Assembly: GCF_024666615.1 (NCBI RefSeq)
Contig: NZ_CP088297.1
Location: 3,452,501 to 3,516,500 of the forward strand
Source of the DNA: Aquabacterium sp. J223
Lineage (GTDB): Bacteria; Pseudomonadota; Gammaproteobacteria; Burkholderiales; Burkholderiaceae_C
Length of the DNA stretch: 64,000 nucleotides
Direction: 5' to 3'
Each line of letters opens with the position of its first letter. Positions within the stretch are counted from its first letter, which is position 1. A model generated the notes under the pieces. That model was not told the DNA's origin, ran no database searches, and saw only the letters and a program-made list of their open reading frames with translations. A program made the translations under genes and the position numbers. Below are positions 8,913 to 18,239 of this stretch, one piece after another.

Positions 8913-10304
8913 TCAATGCGCGGCCTGCTGCACCTGGGCGTCGGGCTTGACCTTGCGCAGGGCGGCCATGAAGTCGGCCTCGATGCGGTGCAGGGCTTCC
9001 TCGGTGTGGCCCTCGAAGCGCAGCACCAGCACCGGCGTCGTGTTCGACGCCCGCACCAGGCCGAAGCCGTCGTCGTAGTCGGCGCGCACGCCGTCGATGG
9101 TGGTGATCTCGGTGGCGCCGGGGAAGCTGACGTTCTTCTGCAGCTCGGCCACCACCGCATGCGGTTCGCCTTCGGCGCAGGGCACGTTCAGCTCCGGCGT
9201 GTTGAAGCTCGTGGGCAGCGCGTTGAGCACCGCGCTGGGGTCGGGCACCCGGCTCAGGATCTCCAGCAGCCGGGCCGCGGTGTAGGTGGCGTCGTCGAAG
9301 CCGTACCAGCGTTCGCCGAAGAAGATGTGGCCGCTCATCTCGCCGGCGATCGGCGAGCCGGTCTCCTTCAGCTTGGCCTTGACCAGCGAATGGCCGGTGC
9401 GCCACATCAGCGGCGTGCCGCCGGCCGCGCGGATCTCGCTGGTCAGCCGCTGGCTGCACTTGACGTCGTAGATGATGGTGGCGCCCGGCTTGCGCTGCAG
9501 GATGTCCTTGGCGAACAGCATCAGCTGCCGGTCGGGGTAGATGATCTGGCCGTCCTTGGTCACCACGCCCAGGCGGTCGCCGTCGCCGTCGAAGGCCAGG
9601 CCGATCTCGGCGTCGGTCGACGCCACGGTGCGGATCAGGTCGGCCAGGTTCTCCGGCTTCGACGGGTCGGGGTGGTGGTTGGGGAAGTCGCCGTCGACCT
9701 CGGAATAGAGCTCCGTCACCTCGCAGCCCAGCGCGCGCAGGATGCCGGGCGCCGACGCGCCGGGGATGCCGTTGCCCGAATCGACCACCACCTTCACCGG
9801 ACGGCTGAGCTTGCAGTCGGCGGTGATGCGCTTGCTGTACTCGGCCAGCAGGTCCAGCCGGGTGACCGTGCCGTTGCCGGCGGTGTAGTCCTCGGCCTCG
9901 ATGCGCTGGCGCAGGGCCTGGATCTCCGGGCCGTAGATGGCGCGGCCGGCCAGCACCATCTTGAAGCCGTTGTAGTCCTTGGGGTTGTGGCTGCCGGTGA
10001 CCTGGATGCAGGAATGGCAGCCCTGCTCGCCGCGGGTCGCGGCGACGTAGTACGCCATCGGCGTGGTCACGGGCCCGAGGTCGATGACGTCCACGCCGGC
10101 CGCGGCCAGCCCCTTCATCAGCGCCCCGGCCAGGCCGGGGCCGGACAGCCGGCCGTCGCGGCCCACCGCCACCGCGCGCTCGCCGGCCTGGCGGGCCTCG
10201 GTGCCGAAGGCCCGGCCGAGGTGCTCGGCGAAGGTCTCGTCGATCGTCTGGCCGACGATGCCGCGGATGTCGTAGGCCTTGAAGACCGAAGCAGGCACTT
10301 GCAT
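8913..10304 (-). CDS. phosphomannomutase/phosphoglucomutase (463 aa)
   Basis: An alpha-D-phosphohexomutase of the AlgC/ManB group that interconverts hexose 6- and 1-phosphates for exopolysaccharide and LPS precursors. Four signature sites are visible in order: the phosphoserine loop TGSHNPKDYNG, the metal site FDGDGDRLG, the sugar-binding loop GEMSGHIFF and the phosphate-binding loop RASNTTPVLVLR. The N-terminus SVFKAYDIRGIVG is typical and fixes the start. It heads the unit that continues into waaA. Whether mannose or glucose phosphate is preferred cannot be told from sequence. Confidence 0.92.
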   Translation of the reverse strand: MQVPASVFKAYDIRGIVGQTIDETFAEHLGRAFGTEARQAGERAVAVGRDGRLSGPGLAGALMKGLAAAGVDVIDLGPVTTPMAYYVAATRGEQGCHSCIQVTGSHNPKDYNGFKMVLAGRAIYGPEIQALRQRIEAEDYTAGNGTVTRLDLLAEYSKRITADCKLSRPVKVVVDSGNGIPGASAPGILRALGCEVTELYSEVDGDFPNHHPDPSKPENLADLIRTVASTDAEIGLAFDGDGDRLGVVTKDGQIIYPDRQLMLFAKDILQRKPGATIIYDVKCSQRLTSEIRAAGGTPLMWRTGHSLVKAKLKETGSPIAGEMSGHIFFGERWYGFDDATYTAARLLEILSRVPDPSAVLNALPTSFNTPELNVPCAEGEPHAVVAELQKNVSFPGATEITTIDGVRADYDDGFGLVRASNTTPVLVLRFEGHTEEALHRIEADFMAALRKVKPDAQVQQAAH

Positions 10305-10411
10305 GGCAGGAGTGGTGTGTTGGAGGTATGGGGAAAACGCGAGGCGATTCTAGGCAGCCGCCGTGCCGGCCGCGGCGACCGATTCAAGGGGCGGTCAGGC
10401 GAAGGAGGCCG

Positions 10412-11065
10412 TCACGTCGCGCTGGCGGCCGCCTTGCGCCCCTCGCGCCAGGCGCCCCACAGCGCCAGCAGCCCCGGCACCAGGATCAGCGCCCAGATGA
10501 TCTTCGACAGGTTGGCCTGCACCCAGGGCAGGTTGCCGAAGAGGTAGCCGGCCAGCGTCAGCCCCACCACCCACAGCAGGCCGCCGCCGACGTTGAAGGC
10601 GGTGAAACGCGCCCGGTTCATCTCCGCCACGCCGGCCACGAACGGCGCGAAGGTGCGGATGAAGGGCATGAAGCGCGCGATGACGATGGTGATGCCGCCG
10701 TAGCGCTCGTAGAAGGCATGCGCCTGGTCGAAGGCCCGGCGGTTGAACCAGCGCGAATCCGGCCACTGGAACACCTTCGGCCCGATGGCGCGGCCGATGC
10801 TGTAGTTGCACTGGTCGCCGAGGATGGCGGCCACCGTCAGCAGCACCATGGTCAGCGGCAGGTTCATCAGGCCCGCGCCGCACAGCGTGCCGACGACGAA
10901 CAACAGCGAGTCGCCGGGCAGGAAGGGCATGACCACCACCCCCGTCTCGACGAAGAGGATGACGAACAGCAGCGCGTAGACCCAGGGCCCGTAAGCCGCC
11001 ACGAACTGCTGCAGGTGCTGGTCGACGTGCAGGATGAAGTCGATCAGGAAGGCGATGGCGTCCAT
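10412..11065 (-). CDS. DedA-family inner-membrane protein (217 aa)
   Basis: DedA proteins are polytopic inner-membrane proteins linked to undecaprenyl-phosphate or phospholipid flipping and to membrane-potential homeostasis. Family marks are the acidic FVETGVVVMPFLPGDSLLF segment and the ARFMPFIRTFAPFVAG arginine motif. About five membrane segments are evident, with a C-terminal hydrophobic helix before a basic tail. ATG at 11065 is the start that matches family length. It is divergent from mutL; the 79 bases between must hold both promoters. Confidence 0.9.
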   Translation of the reverse strand: MDAIAFLIDFILHVDQHLQQFVAAYGPWVYALLFVILFVETGVVVMPFLPGDSLLFVVGTLCGAGLMNLPLTMVLLTVAAILGDQCNYSIGRAIGPKVFQWPDSRWFNRRAFDQAHAFYERYGGITIVIARFMPFIRTFAPFVAGVAEMNRARFTAFNVGGGLLWVVGLTLAGYLFGNLPWVQANLSKIIWALILVPGLLALWGAWREGRKAAASAT

Positions 11066-11144
11066 GCGGTGGATTATGGGCAACGGTGCGTGACGGGCGG
11101 CCCTGGCAGGTTCCGTGCCGCCCGTGCTTCCTAGAATGGCCCGG

Positions 11145-12989
11145 ATGCACCCCCTGACCGAGCGCCGCCCGATCCGCGAGCTGCCCGACGAGCTGATCAG
11201 CCAGATCGCCGCCGGCGAGGTGGTCGAGCGGCCCGCCTCCGTCGTGCGCGAGCTGCTCGACAACGCGCTCGACGCCGGCGCCCGCAACGTCACGCTGCGG
11301 CTGTCCGGCGGCGGCGTGCGCGCCATCGCGCTGGAGGACGACGGCCAGGGCATCCCCGCCGCCGAGCTGCCGCTGGCGCTGAAGCGCCACGCCACCAGCA
11401 AGATCGCCTCGCTGGTGGAGCTGGAACGGGTGGGCACGCTGGGCTTCCGGGGCGAGGCGCTGGCCGCCATCGCGTCGGTCAGCGAGCTGTCGATCACCAG
11501 CCGCACCGCCGACGCCCCCGGCGCCCTGCGGCTCGACGCCCGCAGCGGCGAGTGCACCCCCGCCGCGCGCGCGGCCGGCACCACGGTGGAGGTGCGCGAA
11601 CTGTTCTTCTCGACCCCCGCGCGGCGCAAGTTCCTCAAGACCGAGGCCACCGAACTGGCGCACTGCCTGGACGTGCTGCGCCGCCAGGCCCTGGTGCGGC
11701 CCGACGTCGGTTTCGCCGCCTGGCACGACGGCAAGCTGCTGGTGCAATGGCGGCCGGCCGAGCTGCCGCAGCGCCAGCGCGAGGTGCTGGGCGCCGACTT
11801 CTTCGACGCCAGCCGGCCGGTGGACGCGCTCGCCGGGCCGCTGGTCATCGCCGGGCGCATCGGCCTGCCCGAGGCCGCGCGCAGCCGCGCCGACCTGCAG
11901 CACCTCTACGTCAACGGGCGCGGCGTGCGCGACAAGCTGGTGCTGCATGCGGTGCGCTCGGCCTACGAGGACGTGCTGCACGGCCAGCGCCAGCCGGCCT
12001 GGCTGCTGATGCTGCAGATCCCGCCGGAGCTGGTGGACGTCAACGTGCACCCGGCCAAGAGCGAGATCCGCTTCCGCGACGGGCGCGCGGTGCACCAGGC
12101 GCTGCGGCAGGCGGTGGAGGCGGCGCTGGCGGCGGTGCGGGTGCCGGCGCCCGCGGCGGTGACGGCCGAGGCCGTCACCGCGGCACCGGCGCCGGCCTGG
12201 CCGCGGCAGGCGCCGCTTGCCTGGCCGGCGGCCGAGCGCCCCGGCGTGGTGGTCGGCGCCGAATGGCTGCCCGGTGCCCGCCCGCTGGGCGTGGCCGAGG
12301 CGCCGCCGCCCCTGTGGCGGACGCCCGCCGCCGACCCCGCCCAGGCGCCCGACGCGGCGCCACCGGCCACGGCGGGCCGAGTCGACGAGGCGGCCGCCGG
12401 CGCCTGGCCGCTCGGCCGCGCCATCGCGCAGCTGCAGGGCGTCTACATCCTGGCCGAGAACGCGCACGGCCTGGTCATCGTCGACATGCACGCCGCGCAC
12501 GAGCGGGTGGTCTACGAACGGCTGAAGGCCGGCATGGCGGTGGCCGCCATCGAGGCCCAGCCGCTGCTCATCCCGGCCACCTTCGCCGCCACGCCGGCCG
12601 AGGTGGCCACCGCCGAGGCGCAGGGCTCGACGCTGGCCGAGCTGGGCCTGGACGTGTCGCCGCTGTCGCCCGGCGTGCTGGCGGTGCGCAGCCAGCCCGC
12701 CGCGCTGCGTGGCGCCGACCCGGTGGCGCTGGCGCGGGCGGTGCTGGCCGAGCTCGCCGAGCACGAGGGCGGCAGCCGCCTGGTGCAGCGCGCCCGCGAC
12801 GAGGTGCTGGCCACCATGGCCTGCCATGGCGCGGTGCGCGCCAACCGCCAGCTCACGCTGCACGAGATGAACGCCCTGCTGCGCGACATGGAGCGCACCG
12901 AGCGCGCCGACCAGTGCAACCACGGCCGGCCGACCTGGCGCCAGATCAGCTTGCGCGAACTCGACGCCCTCTTCCTGCGCGGCCGCTGA
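11145..12989 (+). CDS. mutL: DNA mismatch repair protein MutL (614 aa)
   Basis: MutL couples mismatch recognition by MutS to strand processing. The N-terminal GHKL ATPase carries VVRELLDNALDAGA (about 33-46), DDGQGIPAAEL, GFRGEALAAIASV and a C-terminal dimerisation domain ending GRPTWRQISL. A proline/alanine-rich linker (about 320-420) separates the two, as usual. The residue at the position of the catalytic Glu in LVENS-type motifs is Asp39 here. An in-frame ATG lies 9 bases upstream, next to a TAGAAT sequence that may be the -10 box. The pseudouridine synthase starts 11 bases downstream. Confidence 0.95.
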   Translation: MHPLTERRPIRELPDELISQIAAGEVVERPASVVRELLDNALDAGARNVTLRLSGGGVRAIALEDDGQGIPAAELPLALKRHATSKIASLVELERVGTLGFRGEALAAIASVSELSITSRTADAPGALRLDARSGECTPAARAAGTTVEVRELFFSTPARRKFLKTEATELAHCLDVLRRQALVRPDVGFAAWHDGKLLVQWRPAELPQRQREVLGADFFDASRPVDALAGPLVIAGRIGLPEAARSRADLQHLYVNGRGVRDKLVLHAVRSAYEDVLHGQRQPAWLLMLQIPPELVDVNVHPAKSEIRFRDGRAVHQALRQAVEAALAAVRVPAPAAVTAEAVTAAPAPAWPRQAPLAWPAAERPGVVVGAEWLPGARPLGVAEAPPPLWRTPAADPAQAPDAAPPATAGRVDEAAAGAWPLGRAIAQLQGVYILAENAHGLVIVDMHAAHERVVYERLKAGMAVAAIEAQPLLIPATFAATPAEVATAEAQGSTLAELGLDVSPLSPGVLAVRSQPAALRGADPVALARAVLAELAEHEGGSRLVQRARDEVLATMACHGAVRANRQLTLHEMNALLRDMERTERADQCNHGRPTWRQISLRELDALFLRGR

Positions 12990-13000
12990 GCCGCCCCTCG

Positions 13001-13975
13001 ATGTCCTCACCCCCACCGTCAAAACCCAAGCTGGGCCTGAAGCCCGGCGCCCCGCCGCGCGACCCGCACCGTCGGGGCGTGCGGCCCGGCGCGCCGCGGT
13101 CGCCGCTGCCGCCGCGGCCGCTCGAGGACGCGCCGCGGCCCCGGCCGACACGTGCTGCGGTGCCCGAGCCGGCGCGCCCGCCCCTTCCGCCGGCGCCACC
13201 ACGCCGCGAGCCGCCGCCTCGGCCGACCGCACCGCCTCCCACCGGCATCCGCCTGTCCAAGCACCTGGCCGACAGCGGCCAGGCCTCGCGCCGGGAGGCC
13301 GACGACTGGATCGCCGCCGGCTGGGTGCGGGTGGACGGCGAGATGGCGGTGCTGGGCCAGCGGGTGCGGCCCGGCCAGCGCATCGAGGTCGACCCCATCG
13401 CCCGCGCGGCGCAGGCCGAGCGCGTCACCGTGCTGCTGCACAAGCCGCTGGGGTATGTCAGCGGCCAGGCGGAGGACGGCCACCAGCCGGCCAGCGTGCT
13501 GGTCACCGCCGACCACCACTGGCCGGAGGACCCGACGCGCAAGCCCTTCCACCCCGGCCATGCACGCGGCCTGGCGCCGGCCGGGCGGCTCGACCTCGAC
13601 TCCACCGGCCTGCTGGTGCTGACGCAGGACGGCCGCATCGCGCGGCTGCTCATCGGCGAGGACTCGCCTGTGGAGAAGGAGTACCTGGTCGAGGTCCGGC
13701 CTCTGCCCGGCGGCCCGGCGCCCGACGCCGTCGAGCGGCTGCGCCATGGCCTGTGGCTGGACGACCAGCCGCTGCAGCCGGCCAAGGTGACCTGGCAGAG
13801 CGAGCGGCACCTGCGGTTCGTGCTGAACGAGGGCCGCAAGCGGCAGATCCGCCGCATGTGCGAACTCGTCGGCCTGGCCGTGGTGTCGTTGAAGCGGCTG
13901 CGCATCGGCCGCATCGGGTTGGGCGCCCTGCCGCCCGGCCAATGGCGCTACCTCGGCCCGCACGAGCGGTTTTGA
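13001..13975 (+). CDS. 23S rRNA pseudouridine synthase, RluB/RluF type (324 aa)
   Basis: The enzyme isomerises a uridine in 23S rRNA. After a disordered Pro/Arg-rich extension of about 80 residues comes an S4 RNA-binding domain (about 83-130, IRLSKHLADSGQASRREADD), then the RsuA-like catalytic domain with GRLDLDSTGLLVL, where Asp198 is the predicted catalytic aspartate. NEGRKRQIRRMCELVG near the C-terminus is the family's RNA-contacting motif. The long N-terminal extension is low complexity. It starts 11 bases after mutL and may be cotranscribed. RluB versus RluF is undecided. Confidence 0.85.
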   Translation: MSSPPPSKPKLGLKPGAPPRDPHRRGVRPGAPRSPLPPRPLEDAPRPRPTRAAVPEPARPPLPPAPPRREPPPRPTAPPPTGIRLSKHLADSGQASRREADDWIAAGWVRVDGEMAVLGQRVRPGQRIEVDPIARAAQAERVTVLLHKPLGYVSGQAEDGHQPASVLVTADHHWPEDPTRKPFHPGHARGLAPAGRLDLDSTGLLVLTQDGRIARLLIGEDSPVEKEYLVEVRPLPGGPAPDAVERLRHGLWLDDQPLQPAKVTWQSERHLRFVLNEGRKRQIRRMCELVGLAVVSLKRLRIGRIGLGALPPGQWRYLGPHERF

Positions 13976-13988
13976 TGACGACCCCCGG

Positions 13989-14105
13989 CCGTCTGGCGGC
14001 CGCCCCCCGCGGGGGCTACCCAAAAGGACCGGGGGACCCGGATCCTTTTGGGCGCGCTAACGGGCAGCCCGCCCCTGGTCGCCTGCGGCGACCTGTCCCC
14101 ACGGG
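13989..14105. repeat. nested palindromic (REP-like) intergenic element
   Basis: Almost the whole 151-base gap between the pseudouridine synthase and miaA is palindromic. A stem of CCCAAAAGGA against TCCTTTTGGG (14019-14052) sits inside flanking GGGCT / GGCAGCCC arms. It is followed by GGTCGCC-TGC-GGCGACC and a CCCC/GGGG stem. This looks like a dispersed REP-type element of G/C-rich Burkholderiales rather than a simple terminator. Only one clear copy is in the window, so the repeat nature is inference. Confidence 0.45.
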
Positions 14106-14126
14106 GTCAGGCGCCTCCGTCTCGCG

Positions 14127-15074
14127 GTGACATCGGTGTGGATCGGCCTGGCCGGGCCCACCGCCGCCGGCAAGACCGAGGCGGCGCTGGCGGTGGCGCG
14201 CGCGCTCGCCCTCGACGGCCGGCCGGTGGAGGTGGTGAGCGTCGATTCGGCGCTGGTCTACCGCGGCATGGACATCGGCACCGCCAAGCCCACCGCCGCC
14301 GAGCGCGAAGAGGTGCCGCACCACGGGCTGGACCTGCTCGACCCGCACGAGGCCTATTCGGCCGCCCGCTTCGTCGCCGACGCCCAGGCGGCCATCGACC
14401 ACATCACCGCCCGCGGCGCGCTGCCGCTGCTGGTCGGCGGCACGATGCTGTACTTCAAGGCGCTGGTCGACGGCCTGGACGCCATGCCCGAGGCCGACCC
14501 GGACGTCCGCGCGGCGCTGGACGCCGAGGCCGCCGAACGCGGCTGGCCGGCGCTGCACGCCGAACTGGCGAGGGTGGACCCGGCCACCGCCGCGCGGCTG
14601 AAGCCGCATGACGCGCAGCGCATCCAGCGCGCGCTGGAGGTGTTCCGCAGCAGCGGCCGGCCGCTGTCCAGCTTCCACCGTCGCGAGGCGGCGCCCACCG
14701 GGCCCCGGCCGACGCTGATCAGCCTGGAGCCCGGCGACCGGGCGTGGCTGCACGACCGCATCGCCCGGCGCTTCGCCGCCATGCTGGCGGCCGGCTTCCT
14801 CGACGAGGTGCGGCGGCTGCGCGCGCGCGGCGACCTGCACCCCGGCCTGCCGTCGATGCGCGCCGTCGGCTACCGGCAGGCCTGGGAGGCGCTGGACCGG
14901 AACGACCATGCGCCGGACCTCGGGGCGCTGAGCGAGCGCGGCATCGCCGCCACCCGCCAGCTGGCCAAGCGCCAGCTCACCTGGCTGCGCGGCTGGGCCG
15001 ACCGCCGGCCGGTGGCCGCCGATGCGCCGGACGCCATCGACCAGGTGGTGCAGGCGGTACGCCGATCGCTCTGA
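14127..15074 (+). CDS. miaA: tRNA dimethylallyltransferase MiaA (315 aa)
   Basis: MiaA transfers a dimethylallyl group to adenosine 37 of tRNAs that read UNN codons. [15 protein letters not shown] is the P-loop, and [17 protein letters not shown] with HHGLDLLDP are the family's substrate motifs. [10 protein letters not shown] and [10 protein letters not shown] close the tRNA-binding part. The start is a GTG. The stop is 7 bases before the ABC ATPase gene. MutL and MiaA are commonly near one another in proteobacteria, which fits. Confidence 0.94.
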   Translation: MTSVWIGLAGPTAAGKTEAALAVARALALDGRPVEVVSVDSALVYRGMDIGTAKPTAAEREEVPHHGLDLLDPHEAYSAARFVADAQAAIDHITARGALPLLVGGTMLYFKALVDGLDAMPEADPDVRAALDAEAAERGWPALHAELARVDPATAARLKPHDAQRIQRALEVFRSSGRPLSSFHRREAAPTGPRPTLISLEPGDRAWLHDRIARRFAAMLAAGFLDEVRRLRARGDLHPGLPSMRAVGYRQAWEALDRNDHAPDLGALSERGIAATRQLAKRQLTWLRGWADRRPVAADAPDAIDQVVQAVRRSL

Positions 15075-15081
15075 GCCGCCC

Positions 15082-15729
15082 ATGCTCGAACTCGACGGCC
15101 TGACCAAGCGCTACGGCGACGCGCCCGTCTTCACCGACGTGCACCTGCGCGCCGTGCCCGGCGAGGTGGTGGCGCTGCTCGGCGAATCGGGCGTCGGCAA
15201 GTCGACGCTGCTCAACTGCATCGCCGGGCTCGACCGGCCGGACGCCGGGACGGTGCGCCTGGGCGGCACCGAGGTCACCGCGCTGGACGAGCACGGCCAG
15301 GCGCTGTTCCGCCGCGCGCACGTGGGCTTCGTCTTCCAGGCCTTCCACCTGCTGCCGCACCTGAGCGTGGGCCACAACGTCGGCCTGCCGCTGCGGCTGC
15401 TGGGCACACCGGACGAGGCCCGCGTGCAGTCGCTGCTCGACGCGGTCGGCCTGGCCGGCTTCGCCGACCGGCTGCCGCGCACGCTGTCCGGCGGCCAGCT
15501 GCAGCGGGTGGCCATCGCCCGCGCGCTGGTGCACCGGCCGGCGCTGGTGCTGGCCGACGAGCCCACCGGCAACCTCGACCCGGCCACCGCCGCGCCGGTG
15601 CTCGACCTGCTGCTCGACCAGGTGCGCGCCCAGCCGGCGATCGGCCTGCTGGTGACGCACTCGCCGGCGGCGGCCGCCCGCTGCGACCGGGTGCTGACGC
15701 TGACGCCGAGCGGCCTGAGGGCCCCATGA
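15082..15729 (+). CDS. ABC transporter ATP-binding protein, LolD/MacB type (215 aa)
   Basis: The ATPase of a MacB/LolCDE-type transporter. Walker A is GESGVGKST (34-42), Q-loop VFQAFHLLPHLSV, signature LSGGQLQRVAIARAL, Walker B LVLADEPTGNLD and switch His in LLVTHS. It overlaps the FtsX-type permease gene by 4 bases (ATGA), so the two are translationally coupled. The gene order ATPase, permease, hydrolase-like protein, lipocalin-like protein resembles attEFGH-type operons. Substrate unknown, likely a lipid or envelope component. Confidence 0.9.
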   Translation: MLELDGLTKRYGDAPVFTDVHLRAVPGEVVALLGESGVGKSTLLNCIAGLDRPDAGTVRLGGTEVTALDEHGQALFRRAHVGFVFQAFHLLPHLSVGHNVGLPLRLLGTPDEARVQSLLDAVGLAGFADRLPRTLSGGQLQRVAIARALVHRPALVLADEPTGNLDPATAAPVLDLLLDQVRAQPAIGLLVTHSPAAAARCDRVLTLTPSGLRAP

Positions 15730-18239
15730 CCCGTTGGTTGTTGGCAGCGCTGAGCCTGCCGGAATGGCGGGCGCACCCCTGGCGGCAGGGCGTGGCGCTG
15801 CTGGCGGTGGCCCTGGGCGTGGCGCTGGCCTATTCGGTGCAGCTGCTCAACGACGCCGCGCTGGCGCAGTTCTCCGCCGCCTCGCGCGCCGCCGGCGGCG
15901 AACCCGACCTCACGCTGCGCGCCGCCCGAGGCGACAGCTTCGACGAAGCGCTCTTCGCCGCCGTCGCCACCGACCCGCGGGTGGCGCTGGCCGGCCCGGT
16001 GGTCGAGGCGACGACGCAGGCCCTCGCCGCCGACGGCAGCCGCGTGCCGCTGCGCATCCTCGGTGTCGACACGCTGGTGGTGGCGTCGCTGGCGCCCGAC
16101 CTGCTGCCCCGGGTCGCCGACGGCGCCGACCGGCTGGCGCTGCTCCACCCCGACCGCATCTTCCTCAACCCGGCGGCGCGGCAGCGGCTGGGCGACGCGG
16201 GCCCGCTGCGGCTCGCGGCCGGCGACCGCCTGGTCACCCTGCAGCGCGACGGCAGCGTCAACGCCGCCGGCCCGCCGCTGGCGGTGATGGACATCGCCGG
16301 CGCCCAGGCGCTGTTCGGTCCGACCGGCCGGCTGCACCGCGTCGACCTGCGGCTGGCCGAGGGGGCGGATCGCCGCGCGCTGATCGCCGCCCTGCCGCCC
16401 GGCCTGCGGGTGGCCGGCGAGCAGGAGGCCGAGGCCCGCGCCAGCGCCGTCTCCCGCGCCTACCGGGTCAACCTGACGGTGCTGGCGCTGGTGGCGCTGT
16501 TCACCGGCGGCTTCCTCGTCTTCTCGGTGCAGGCGCTGTCGGTGGCGCGGCGGCTGCCGGCCTTCGCGCTGCTCGGCGTGCTCGGCCTGTCCGGACGGGA
16601 GCGCCGCCGCCTGGTGCTGACCGAGGCGGCGCTGGTCGGCTTTGTCGGCAGCGCGCTGGGCCTGGCGCTGGGCGCGGCGCTGGCGGCGCTGGCGCTGCGG
16701 CTGCTGGGCGGCGACCTGGGCGGCGGTTACTTCCGCGGTCTGACGCCGACGCTGCAGGCGACGGCCGGCCCGGCGCTGGCCTACTTCGCGCTCGGCCTGC
16801 TGGCCGCGCTGGCCGGCGCCTGGGTGCCGGCGCGGCAGGCCGAGGCCATCGCCCCCGCCCAGGCGCTGAAGGGGCTGGGGCTGGACGGCGCCGTCGGCCG
16901 GCGCTGGCGCTGGCTCGGTCCGGCGCTGCTGGTCGCCGCCCTCGGCCTGGCGCTGCTGCCGCCCTGGCGCGGGCTGCCGCTGGGCGCCTACCTGGCGGTG
17001 GCGGCCGGGCTGCTGGGCGGCATCGTCTGCGTGCCGGCGGTGGTCGGCGCGCTGCTCGCCGTGCTGCCCTCGCCGCGCGGTGCGCTGCCGCTGCTGGCGC
17101 TGGAACGCGCCCGCCAGCAGCGGCTGCAGGCCAGCGTCGCGGTGGCCGGCGTGGTGGCGGCGCTGAGCCTGGGCGTCGCCCTGCTGGTGATGGTGGCCAG
17201 CTTCCGGCTGGCGGTGGCCGACTGGCTGGACCGGCTGCTGCCGGCCGACGTCTACGCCCGCAGCGTGGGCGCCGGCGGCCCCGAGGCCGGCGGCGGCGCC
17301 GGCGTGCTGCCGCCCGGCCTGCTGGCCCACGCCGCCGACCTGCCCGGCGTGCGCCGCGTCGAAGGCCAGCGCACGCAATCGGTGGTGCTCGACCCGGCCC
17401 AGCCGCCGCTGGCCATCGTCGCCCGGCCGCTGGCCGACGCCCGCCGGCTGCCGCTGGTCGGCGAGCAACGCCCGGCGCCTCCCGGCGAACTGGGCGTCTA
17501 CGCCAGCGAAGCGGTGGCCGCGCTGTACGGCGTCGGGCCCGGCGGCCGGCTGGCGCTGCCGCTTGCGCCCGACCGGCCGCCGCTGCAGGTCACCGTGCTC
17601 GGCCTGTGGCGGGACTACGCCCGGCAGCACGGCGCGCTGCTGGTCGACCTGGCCGACTGGCAGCGCGCCACCGGCGACACCCGGCTGACCGACCTCGCCC
17701 TGTGGCTGCAGACCGGTGCCGACGCCGACGCGGTGCAGGCGGGCCTGCGCCAGGGGGTGGCCGACCCGGCGCTGCTGGAGACGGCCTCCACCGCGGAGAT
17801 CCGGGCGCAGTCGCTGCGGCTGTTCGACCGCAGCTTCGCCGTCACCCGCTACCTGCAGGCGGTGGCCCTCTTCATCGGCCTGTTCGGCGTCGCCGCCAGT
17901 TTCTCCGGCCAGGTGCTGGCGCGGCGCAAGGAGTTCGGCACGCTGGCGCACCTGGGCGTGACCCGGCGCCAGCTGCTGGCGCTGGTGGCCGCCGAGGGCG
18001 CGCTGTGGACCGGGGCCGGCGCGGTGCTCGGCGTGGTGCTGGGGCTGGCGGTGAGCGTGGTGCTGGTGCACGTGGTCAACCCGCAGAGCTTCCGCTGGAC
18101 GATGGACCTGCACGTGCCCTGGGCGCCGCTGGCCGCGCTGGCCGCGGCGGTGGTGGTCGCCGGCACGCTGACCGCCGCGCTGGCCGGCCGGGCGGCGGCC
18201 TCGCGCGAGCTGGCGCTGTCGGTGAAGGAGGACTGGTGA
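15726..18239 (+). CDS. FtsX-like ABC transporter permease (837 aa)
   Basis: A large inner-membrane permease with an N-terminal membrane helix (about 20-38), a periplasmic MacB-like domain, a helix block around residues 250-375 and further membrane helices near 400-430, 480-500 and 710-820. LTVLALVALFTGGFLVFSVQ and FGTLAHLGVTRRQLL are FtsX-family core segments; two such cores are present, i.e. a fused double-FtsX protein. It starts inside the ATPase stop and its own TGA overlaps the next ATG (TGATG). It probably extracts or moves lipid-linked substrates with the ATPase and the two exported proteins behind it. Confidence 0.88.
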   Translation: MTRWLLAALSLPEWRAHPWRQGVALLAVALGVALAYSVQLLNDAALAQFSAASRAAGGEPDLTLRAARGDSFDEALFAAVATDPRVALAGPVVEATTQALAADGSRVPLRILGVDTLVVASLAPDLLPRVADGADRLALLHPDRIFLNPAARQRLGDAGPLRLAAGDRLVTLQRDGSVNAAGPPLAVMDIAGAQALFGPTGRLHRVDLRLAEGADRRALIAALPPGLRVAGEQEAEARASAVSRAYRVNLTVLALVALFTGGFLVFSVQALSVARRLPAFALLGVLGLSGRERRRLVLTEAALVGFVGSALGLALGAALAALALRLLGGDLGGGYFRGLTPTLQATAGPALAYFALGLLAALAGAWVPARQAEAIAPAQALKGLGLDGAVGRRWRWLGPALLVAALGLALLPPWRGLPLGAYLAVAAGLLGGIVCVPAVVGALLAVLPSPRGALPLLALERARQQRLQASVAVAGVVAALSLGVALLVMVASFRLAVADWLDRLLPADVYARSVGAGGPEAGGGAGVLPPGLLAHAADLPGVRRVEGQRTQSVVLDPAQPPLAIVARPLADARRLPLVGEQRPAPPGELGVYASEAVAALYGVGPGGRLALPLAPDRPPLQVTVLGLWRDYARQHGALLVDLADWQRATGDTRLTDLALWLQTGADADAVQAGLRQGVADPALLETASTAEIRAQSLRLFDRSFAVTRYLQAVALFIGLFGVAASFSGQVLARRKEFGTLAHLGVTRRQLLALVAAEGALWTGAGAVLGVVLGLAVSVVLVHVVNPQSFRWTMDLHVPWAPLAALAAAVVVAGTLTAALAGRAAASRELALSVKEDW

